Positions 1 through 5,937 of a stretch of 19,274 bases of DNA are shown one piece after another. Position 1 is the first letter of the stretch, and each line of letters starts with the position of its first letter. Origin of the DNA: CAZJHX01 sp964545715 (GTDB taxonomy: Bacteria > Myxococcota_A > UBA9042 > GCA-2863065). Both the position numbers and the translations under genes were made by a program. The notes below the pieces were generated by a model. That model made no database searches, was not told where the DNA came from, and was given only the letters and a program-made list of their open reading frames with translations. The stretch lies in contig CAZJHX010000186.1 of assembly GCA_964545715.1 (NCBI GenBank), forward strand, positions 1 through 19,274. The letters are read 5' to 3'.

Positions 1-106
1 GATAATACGGTAGTGGTGTGAACTTCTCGCAGCTTGTGAGCCAGCCCAGGCCGACTATCACTGCGGTGCACGCCACGCTCAGGCGCATTGCCTGCCAGTG
101 TTTCAT
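1..106 (-). CDS. Partial lipoprotein, N-terminus only (runs off left edge)
   Basis: Reading leftward from an ATG at 106 gives a short charged start (MKHWQAMR), a hydrophobic stretch and the lipobox LTSC, followed by EKFTPLPYY up to the window edge. This is a textbook lipoprotein signal peptide, so the product is expected to be exported and lipid-anchored. I chose the ATG at 106 because AGGG lies 6 bases upstream; an in-frame ATG at 121 lacks an equally good site. A sigma70-like promoter fits just upstream. Only 35 codons are visible, so the function of the mature protein cannot be judged. Confidence 0.72.
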   Translation of the reverse strand, partial: MKHWQAMRLSVACTAVIVGLGWLTSCEKFTPLPYY

Positions 107-138
107 TGAATCCCTCGCCATGTCTCATACCCACGTAA

Positions 139-167
139 AGATTACGATGTATATTTTACGTCGTCAA
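139..167 (-). promoter_or_regulatory. Sigma70-like promoter for the left-edge lipoprotein
   Basis: On the minus strand a -35 box TTGACG (162-167) and a -10 box TAATCT (139-144) are separated by 17 bases in an AT-rich patch that stands out from the GC-rich surroundings. Transcription would begin near 132, leaving a leader of about 25 bases that contains the AGGG ribosome binding site of the lipoprotein. The -35 matches 5 of 6 consensus bases and the -10 only 3 of 6. The rest of 107-185 holds no other recognisable feature. Confidence 0.45.
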
Positions 168-185
168 TATAATTCTAAGGTGGGG

Positions 186-2816
186 TCAGGAAAGGACGTG
201 GCGAGGGGTCAGGCGGGCGATCTTCAGAGCCGCCAATAGAGCGCAGCACAGCATTAGAGTCGTAAAGGGGGGGGCCGGGGCCGGGTGGCTTGCGCAGCCT
301 GAGTCCGGTGGGATTGGTGGGGTCGGCTCCGGATTTGGCGCGGGTTCTGGGGCGATCGGGGGTGGTTCCGCCACGTTTGGGGCCGTGTCCATGGGGGGAG
401 GCGGCGGGTCCTCGACTGTGATTTGCAAGGTCTTGGCGGCTCGTGCGCCTGTTGGGGCGACAAGCTCGGCTTTGACCGTGTAGGTGCCGGCGGTGTCGAA
501 GGTGATGTCGGTTGTGAGGGTGTCCTGAAGGGGGGTGTCCCAGGTTCCTCTATATATATAGTCCCACCGGGCTTTGTGGCCTTCGGGGGTTGGCGTCGTG
601 ATTTCCAGGGTGCGGGTCAACCCCGTGCCCGGGTGGACGCTGAGCTCGAAGTCCGGTTGGGTCAATAACTGGGTGGGGAGCTCCACCGCGCTCATAAAGC
701 GCGACTTGCCTGAGCCGTAGGCGCCGTTTGGGATGTTGCCCATGAAGGGCTCAGCGAGGGCGCCAGATCTCAGGGCTTCTCGGATCTTCAGTGGCGTGAG
801 GGTGGGGTCGAGCTGTTGCATCAGGGCGACGCCGGCCGCCACATGGGGACCCGCTCCACTGGTGCCTCCGAAGACCTGATACCCACCGTATACCAGGCTC
901 TTGCCCAGTGTGTGGCCTGAGCCGATGGTGATCGAGTCGTCCGGCGCGACCACATCCAGGACGCGCTCTCCGTCGATTCTCGGGCCTCGGCCGCTGTAGA
1001 CGCGGAGCTTGCCGGGGCCGCTGTCGCCCGCCGCGGCAAAGCGGCCTCCGTACGCGCCTACCGAGATCACGGTGTCCGCGGTTGAGGGGTGGCTGGCCGT
1101 GCCGACCTCGGTGTTGTGGGCTTTGTAGGTGACGCCGCCGTTCCAGGAGCTGATGTCGTCCGCCACCCGGCCCCAGACCGTGACCAGCTTGGTCTTCGGG
1201 TTGCCCAGCTTGATCAGCCAGTCACCGTACGGCAGCACGCCATCCGGCTCCTGGGTGGTCAGGATGATGTCCAGCTTCGTGGTGCCTCTGGCGGAGACGG
1301 AGGCGTCGCCCGTGCCCAGCCAGCCCTCCTCGGACTTCGGCGCCGTGCCTCCCAGGCCCACGAAAGTGACCGCGCCGCCGGTCGGAGAGACGACCTGGAC
1401 CTCCATGCCGCTTTTCGGGGTGCGCCAAAGCAGCGTCAGGACCACGGAGCGGATGTTTTGCGGGGCGCCGGTGTCCGAGTAAAAGCCCGGGACCTCGAAC
1501 GGAAGGTCCGTGTAGCCCTTCTTGCACTCCACCTCGACGTGCTTGCCCCGGTTGCCCAGGTTGCCGGACGGGACGACCACCGCGATGCCGTCGGCGGACA
1601 GGGCGTCGAAGGCCTGCTCCAGGTTGGAAGAGCCGTCCGCAAACTGCATCGACCAGCGGCCGAACTCGATCAACAGCACGTTCAGGCCCTGCTGGCGGGC
1701 CCAGTCGATGTTGGTCAGCTGCTGGTTGGCCAGGCCCCCCGTGCCCAACAGCAGCAGGTCGGCCGCGTGGGCGGGCCCAGCGTAGCGTCCCGGTCCAGCG
1801 TGACCGCCCAGCAGAATGCCGGAGGAGCCCGTGCCGTGAAAGACCGTGGCCGGCGTGAACAGAGCTGCCGACTCCACCAGGTTCTCGTCCCTCAAAAACG
1901 CCTGGCTGCCCGTGCGGATGCCCTTGACCTTGGACGTGCCCAGGCGCAGCAGACGCTCTCCCGGGTCGCCGGCTCCATTGGCGTTGAGGTCGTCCAGCAC
2001 GAAGAGCGGCTCGCCAAACGCAGGGCGCTCCTTGTGGTCCGGACCGAAGTCGCGCTGGCCGTCGCCGTCCTCATCTATATATAGCCAGTCGAAGCGCGGG
2101 TCGAAGGCGCCGTCCATCGGATCGATCTGGGCCGGGTTGAACTGGCCAAACGGCTTCACGCTGTTGGAGTGATGCAAGCCGGTATCGATAAAGGACAGCG
2201 GCTGCGGCTCGCCGTCGAGCATCACAGTGTCCACCCCCGGCGTCAGAGCGCCGTCGCCATCCGTGTCGACCCAATCGTGCGCGCCCGCGTCCGCGCGAAA
2301 CAGGCCTGGATGATGGATGTCGACACCCTGGTCCATGTTGCCGATCACCACGCCCTGCCCCGGGTTCAAGCCGGTGGCCGCATACACCGCGCCCGCGAGC
2401 TGGGTCGCTTCGATCTCCGGGCCCGCATGCTCGAGAGTCGGCGCCTGGAACGGGGCCCACACCGTCTCTACCCACTCTACTGCGGCGTGCTTGCTCAGCG
2501 CGCACAGGCCCTGAGGCGAGACATGCGCCGGGTAGATTCGGCCGACTCGGCTCACGCGGCCGTCCAGCAGGTCAAACGACACGCCTGCCGTGCGCAGCGC
2601 CCCCCGCTCGTCTTCGGACAACACGTGGCTCGTCCGGATCGTCACCGGCACGCCCGCCTCGGTCACCTGTGGCAGGGTCCGCACCAACGGGTGCTCCGGC
2701 GCCAGGCGGTCGGCCAGCCACCGGGTGCGCTCGATAAGGGGGTCGATCCGCGGCGATGGGCACGCCCCGGCAGCGAGGGTCGTCAGGGTCAGAACAGCGG
2801 TGAACAGAGCGCGCAC
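186..2816 (-). CDS. Secreted subtilisin-like serine protease (S8) with PKD-like domain and MYXO-CTERM-like anchor
   Basis: The 876-residue product has a signal peptide (about 1-18). The S8 catalytic set is visible: Asp162 in MDQGVDIHHP, His327 in HGTGSSG, the oxyanion Asn419 in PSGNLGNRG, and Ser653 in GGTSGAGPHVAAG. The Asp-to-His distance (165 residues) is much longer than in simple subtilisins; this insert carries Asp-rich loops resembling Ca-binding sites (DTDGDGALTPGVD, DEDGDGQRD, DLNANGAGDPGE). A PKD-like beta domain (about 715-800) is followed by a Pro-rich spacer and a tail of Gly-Cys, one hydrophobic segment and basic residues. That tail matches the general plan of MYXO-CTERM sorting signals, which suggests cell-surface anchoring. 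The start is a GTG with no Shine-Dalgarno sequence; a -10-like hexamer lies 9 bases upstream. The substrate is unknown. Confidence 0.93.
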   Translation of the reverse strand: MRALFTAVLTLTTLAAGACPSPRIDPLIERTRWLADRLAPEHPLVRTLPQVTEAGVPVTIRTSHVLSEDERGALRTAGVSFDLLDGRVSRVGRIYPAHVSPQGLCALSKHAAVEWVETVWAPFQAPTLEHAGPEIEATQLAGAVYAATGLNPGQGVVIGNMDQGVDIHHPGLFRADAGAHDWVDTDGDGALTPGVDTVMLDGEPQPLSFIDTGLHHSNSVKPFGQFNPAQIDPMDGAFDPRFDWLYIDEDGDGQRDFGPDHKERPAFGEPLFVLDDLNANGAGDPGERLLRLGTSKVKGIRTGSQAFLRDENLVESAALFTPATVFHGTGSSGILLGGHAGPGRYAGPAHAADLLLLGTGGLANQQLTNIDWARQQGLNVLLIEFGRWSMQFADGSSNLEQAFDALSADGIAVVVPSGNLGNRGKHVEVECKKGYTDLPFEVPGFYSDTGAPQNIRSVVLTLLWRTPKSGMEVQVVSPTGGAVTFVGLGGTAPKSEEGWLGTGDASVSARGTTKLDIILTTQEPDGVLPYGDWLIKLGNPKTKLVTVWGRVADDISSWNGGVTYKAHNTEVGTASHPSTADTVISVGAYGGRFAAAGDSGPGKLRVYSGRGPRIDGERVLDVVAPDDSITIGSGHTLGKSLVYGGYQVFGGTSGAGPHVAAGVALMQQLDPTLTPLKIREALRSGALAEPFMGNIPNGAYGSGKSRFMSAVELPTQLLTQPDFELSVHPGTGLTRTLEITTPTPEGHKARWDYIYRGTWDTPLQDTLTTDITFDTAGTYTVKAELVAPTGARAAKTLQITVEDPPPPPMDTAPNVAEPPPIAPEPAPNPEPTPPIPPDSGCASHPAPAPPFTTLMLCCALLAALKIARLTPRHVLS

Positions 2817-2825
2817 GGGGAATGA

Positions 2826-2854
2826 GTCTTAGCCCTTTCTCGTTGACCTGGCCA
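2826..2854 (-). promoter_or_regulatory. Possible promoter of the subtilase, giving a near-leaderless mRNA
   Basis: On the minus strand TAAGAC (2826-2831) lies 9 bases before the GTG start. A TGGCCA (2849-2854, 4 of 6 matches to the -35 consensus) sits 17 bases further upstream. Transcription would start at or within a few bases of the GTG, in line with the missing Shine-Dalgarno sequence. It overlaps the opposing selenoprotein promoter. Confidence 0.3.
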
Positions 2855-2871
2855 CACCGATTTGGTTACCT
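2843..2871 (+). promoter_or_regulatory. Possible promoter of the selenoprotein gene
   Basis: TTGACC (2843-2848, 5 of 6 consensus matches) and TTACCT (2866-2871, weak) are spaced by 17 bases in the divergent gap between the subtilase and the selenoprotein gene. The predicted leader would be about 40 bases and includes the GGAG ribosome binding site. The poor -10 keeps confidence low. Confidence 0.35.
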
Positions 2872-2903
2872 GTCGCCGGCAGCGGCTGTTGTTGTTCCCG
2901 TAC

Positions 2904-2907
2904 GGAG
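2904..2907 (+). promoter_or_regulatory. Ribosome binding site that fixes the TTG start of the selenoprotein
   Basis: GGAG lies 9 bases upstream of TTG at 2917. The TTG start gives a complete signal peptide (MKHRLSLLIALMSASLIYAGC), whereas the first in-frame ATG lies inside the hydrophobic core and would destroy it. Confidence 0.6.
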
Positions 2908-2916
2908 TTTGTTGTT

Positions 2917-4095
2917 TTGAAGCACCGGTTGTCCCTCCTCATCGCGCTCATGAGCGCGTCCCTCATATATGCAGGTTGCAGCCCGTCCGGCGGTGGACGG
3001 CGCAGCAGCAGCAAGGACAAAGACGCCGACAGCGTGAAGCAGCCCGCTGACCCGGCGGTGACCGGCGGCAACACCGGCGACCCGGCGGTCAACGACGGCG
3101 GTGGCGACACGGGCACTGACGGCATCGGCGATCCGGTTGAGACTGACGGCGGCGACGATACCGGCGCCGGCGTCGATACGACGGGCGTGGACAACCCGCC
3201 GTCGTGCACTCCCTCTTCGGTGGCCTGCGACGATACCGATGTGGTGGCCTGCAAGGGCGACGGTAGCGGCTGGTACGTCATCGAGAGCTGCGCAAACGGC
3301 ACCTCGTGCAGCAAAGAGACCGGCACCTGCATCGCCACCTGCACCGCCAACTGCCTTGGCAAGCAGTGCGGCGACGACGGATGCGGCGGCTCCTGCGGCA
3401 CCTGCAGTGGAGACATGACCTGCTCGGGGCAAGGCAAGTGCATCGGCGGCGGCACCGGCGGTAACTGCGTCGCGGCCGGCACCGGCGTCAACGTGGGCCA
3501 GAAGGTCAAAGACATCTCGTGGACCGACAGCAACAACCAGACGCTGAAACTGCACAGCTACTGTGGCTCGGCACCGGCGGTTTTCCTCATCGAAACCGCA
3601 AGCTGGTGAGGCGCCTGTACGTCGGCGGCGCCGACGTTCAAGGCCATCGCAAAGTTCTACGAGGAGCACGGGGTCAAAGTCATCCTGGTCGTGGGTGAGA
3701 ACGGCTTCCAGGGTCCCGCCACCGTGCAGGACGCCAAGCAGTACGAGACCAGCCACAGCTACACGGCGCCCATCAGCGTGGTGTCCGACCCCAAATGGCA
3801 GAAGATCGGGACCGCGGTAAACCACGGCGGCAGCACGATCTCGTTGCCGTTCATGATCGTGTTCGACGCGGACATGACCATCAAGTACTCGGGCAGCGAC
3901 ATCAACCAGGTCGTTCAGATCATCGCGACCGAAACCGGCGTGCCGTACACCGGCGGCGGCGGTGGCGGACCGGGCAACGCCTCCTGCGAGGGCTCCTGCG
4001 GCGGCCAGGCTGCCGATTGCTGGTGCGACGACAAGTGCTCCCAGTACGGGGACTGCTGCTCCGACATCTGCGAGGTCTGCGGCCTCGGCTGCTGA
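2917..4095 (+). CDS. Selenoprotein: secreted thioredoxin-like lipoprotein with UxxC motif and somatomedin-B-like domain (TGA 3607-3609 read as Sec)
   Basis: Starting at TTG 2917, the 392-residue product has a signal peptide with Cys21 in YAGC, an acidic D/G/T linker and a Cys-rich segment (about 90-185) with GDDGCGGSCGTC. A thioredoxin/redoxin-type domain follows (about 187-345; beta strand AVFLIETASW, then the active site, then VKVILVVGENG and the cis-Pro strand LPFMIVFD). A Gly-rich linker leads to a C-terminal Cys cluster (357-392; CWCDDKC and DCCSD spacing) like somatomedin B. TGA 3607-3609 is codon 231 in the motif Trp-*-Gly-Ala-Cys, exactly where thioredoxins have WCxxC. The frame stays open for 161 codons after it with unchanged composition. 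A SECIS-like hairpin follows at once. I therefore call a UxxC selenoprotein, likely a disulfide or peroxide redox enzyme at the cell surface. The alternative is a Cys codon mutated to a stop. It heads a run of three lipoprotein genes. Confidence 0.8.
3607..3644 (+). promoter_or_regulatory. Sec codon UGA plus candidate bacterial SECIS hairpin
   Basis: The UGA is at 3607-3609. Bases 3619-3626 (ACGTCGGC) pair perfectly with 3630-3637 (GCCGACGT) around a GGC loop (3627-3629). After a T-T mismatch (3618/3638) the helix continues with 3617-3639 and 3616-3640, skips A3641, then pairs 3613-3615 with 3642-3644. Seventeen bases separate the UGA from the apical loop and the first loop base is G, both matching the known layout of bacterial SECIS elements that recruit SelB with Sec-tRNA. 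A caution is that the loop is short and hairpins are frequent in GC-rich DNA. Confidence 0.68.
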
Positions 4096-4123
4096 ACGAC
4101 GTCCTCTTCCCCTCATAATCTGA

Positions 4124-4152
4124 TTGATTTTGAGGCGCACAGACGCTATTTG
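4124..4152 (+). promoter_or_regulatory. Possible promoter for the lamin-tail lipoprotein, leaderless layout
   Basis: TTGATT (4124-4129) and TATTTG (4147-4152) are spaced by 17 bases. The -10 ends 8 bases before the ATG at 4161, so the mRNA would begin about at the start codon; no Shine-Dalgarno sequence is visible. The gene could equally be read through from the selenoprotein, whose stop is 65 bases upstream and is not followed by a terminator hairpin. Confidence 0.35.
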
Positions 4153-4160
4153 GCGTGCGC

Positions 4161-5936
4161 ATGCGAGTCCTCTGCACCGCGATTTTCGCTGTTCTTCTAG
4201 CCGCCGGCTGCGGTGATGCCGAGACGGGCGGCAATACGACCTCTGCCCCAGACATTCTCAGCCCCACCGACGAAGGCGCCGTCCCCGACGAGGGTGCCGT
4301 GCCGGACGAGGGCGACCCACCGGACCTGGGGACCGGCCAGCCAGAGCTACCTCCACCGAACGACGAGGGCCCGGCGCCCGACGAGGGCGGCACCGGCGTC
4401 GATCCCGTGGCTGTCTCGGCGCAGATCAAGCAGGCCACAGAAGCCGCGGACGGGCCCGTGGACATCCCGATCGAAGGCGCCACCGTCACGACGATCAAGC
4501 CGCTGGTCGCAGAGGATCCCGCGGGCTTCTTCATCCAGGCCGAGCAGACCGGCCCCGCCATCTTCGTGGCCGTCGACCCCGCCACGCTCGATCCCGTGCC
4601 GACCCTCGGAGACACGATCTCCATGACCGCCACCGAGCTCAGCACCGACGACACCCTGCGCCAGATCACGCAGCTGCACGCGTTTGCGGTCACCGGCAGC
4701 GGCGCCGACCTCACCGCCCTGACCCAGGCTGTCAGCGACGCGACCGACCTTGTGAGCGACGTGGCGGACTACGAAAACGAGCGGGTCACCTTCACCGCGA
4801 CCGTGACCGGCGAGGACTTCAGCTTTGCCGGACCGGGGTACCGCAAGGCGGCCATCACGCTGGCCGGCGGGTTCAGCAGCGACAGCCTGCGCCTGCGCTT
4901 TCCCAAGCCGCTGCCCGGCAAGATCGACCTGGAGCCCGACTGTACCTTCACCTTCAATGGTGGCCCGCTGTGGCGTCACAATGAAGAAGCGCAGCCCTCC
5001 GCATGGACCGCCGCGGACATCACACCGACCCAGTGCCCGGCGCCCAAAGTCGTCGGCGCCATGTCGCTCGGCCCCGACTCCGTGCGCGTCACCTTCAGCC
5101 GACACATCGCGCCCGACTCCGTCGCGGCCGACGGCTCGGACTTCACGCTGGACCCACCGCTGGCCCTCAACGCAGCCGCCGTCGACGGGCGCACGGTCGT
5201 CATCACCACTGAGGCGCAGCCCGCCGGCGCCCCGATCACCGTCACCGTCGGCGGCGACGTCACCGATACCCTGGGCGCCGCGGTGGACAAAGACGCACAC
5301 ACGGCGCTTTTCGCGGGCTGGGTGCTCCCCGCCCAGGTGGTCATCAACGAGCTCAACGCCAACATCAGCAAGGGGTGCGACCTGGTGGAGCTGCGCGTCT
5401 TGCAAGGCGGGTCGCTCAACGGCTTTGCGCTGTGGGAGCGCAGCAAGGTGGTCACCGTGTTTGTCGGGCTGGCGGTGCAGACCGACGACCGGGTCATGGT
5501 GCACCTGAACGGCGACAGCGACGCATGCGGCGGCGATGCGACCGGCGCCGACGGCCTCTTCCACGTGTACGCCACCGGCGACGGGCTGACCGCCACGACC
5601 ACGTCGCTGACGGTCTACGACAACCTGAACGCCATCCAAGACGCCGTGCTGCTGGCCGAAACGATCGACAGCGACGCCGCCGGCCTCAACGACGATCAGG
5701 CCGCAGCCATCGCAGAAGCCGGACAGTGGACCGCCGAAGACGGATCCGTCCCGGACGGCGGCTTCGTGGGCACCGTCTTCAGCGCCCATGCCGTCATCGG
5801 ACTCAAAGCCACCGGCAAAGCGGCCGACGGCAACTCCCTCCAGCGAACATCAAACAACGACAACAACCACAAGGCCGACTGGACCCTCGCGCCCGCCACG
5901 ATGGGCGCGCTGAACGCCGGCCAAAGCGAGCTGTAA
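4161..5936 (+). CDS. Surface lipoprotein with OB-fold-like, SbsA-type Ig-like and lamin-tail-like domains
   Basis: The 591-residue product begins with MRVLCTAIFAVLLAAGC, a classical lipoprotein signal with lipobox LAAGC, followed by an acidic Pro-rich linker containing an 18-base tandem repeat. The first domain (about 85-240) has beta strands reminiscent of OB-fold domains of extracellular nuclease-like proteins; no catalytic residues were recognised. A Big_5/SbsA-type Ig-like unit follows (pattern SLGPDSVRVTFSRHI, ending in DTLGAAVD). The C-terminus from about residue 393 (VVINELNANI, CDLVELRVL, GFALWERS) resembles the lamin-tail domain that is common in secreted bacterial proteins. An in-frame GTG at 4155 is an alternative start. 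The stop lies one base before the next ATG, so it is almost certainly co-translated with the peptidase. The role is probably adhesive or structural; this is an inference. Confidence 0.85.
   Translation: MRVLCTAIFAVLLAAGCGDAETGGNTTSAPDILSPTDEGAVPDEGAVPDEGDPPDLGTGQPELPPPNDEGPAPDEGGTGVDPVAVSAQIKQATEAADGPVDIPIEGATVTTIKPLVAEDPAGFFIQAEQTGPAIFVAVDPATLDPVPTLGDTISMTATELSTDDTLRQITQLHAFAVTGSGADLTALTQAVSDATDLVSDVADYENERVTFTATVTGEDFSFAGPGYRKAAITLAGGFSSDSLRLRFPKPLPGKIDLEPDCTFTFNGGPLWRHNEEAQPSAWTAADITPTQCPAPKVVGAMSLGPDSVRVTFSRHIAPDSVAADGSDFTLDPPLALNAAAVDGRTVVITTEAQPAGAPITVTVGGDVTDTLGAAVDKDAHTALFAGWVLPAQVVINELNANISKGCDLVELRVLQGGSLNGFALWERSKVVTVFVGLAVQTDDRVMVHLNGDSDACGGDATGADGLFHVYATGDGLTATTTSLTVYDNLNAIQDAVLLAETIDSDAAGLNDDQAAAIAEAGQWTAEDGSVPDGGFVGTVFSAHAVIGLKATGKAADGNSLQRTSNNDNNHKADWTLAPATMGALNAGQSEL
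4269..4316 (+). repeat. 18-base in-frame tandem repeat in the lipoprotein linker
   Basis: Two full copies (4269-4286, 4287-4304) and a 12-base partial copy (4305-4316) encode DEGAVP-DEGAVP-DEGD. The copies differ at third positions, so they are not a recent slippage product. The unit lengthens the acidic linker between the lipidated Cys and the first folded domain. Confidence 0.8.
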
Positions 5937-5937
5937 G

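Noticed and set aside
548..563. TATATATA patches in GC-rich coding sequence (also near 2076-2084 and 2963-2969)
   Set aside because: They encode Ile-Tyr pairs with rare ATA codons and have no matched flanks or spacing; three short cases are not enough to call a regulatory or repeat element.
3691..4095. Separate small gene starting at ATG 3691 after the TGA
   Set aside because: It begins in the middle of a thioredoxin-like fold, has no signal peptide or ribosome binding site, and is in the same frame as the upstream gene; the read-through selenoprotein model explains both parts.
2866..4140. Minus-strand open frame opposite the selenoprotein
   Set aside because: It is low-complexity Ala/Val/Arg shadow coding. 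Motifs, signal peptide and Cys spacing are all on the plus strand.
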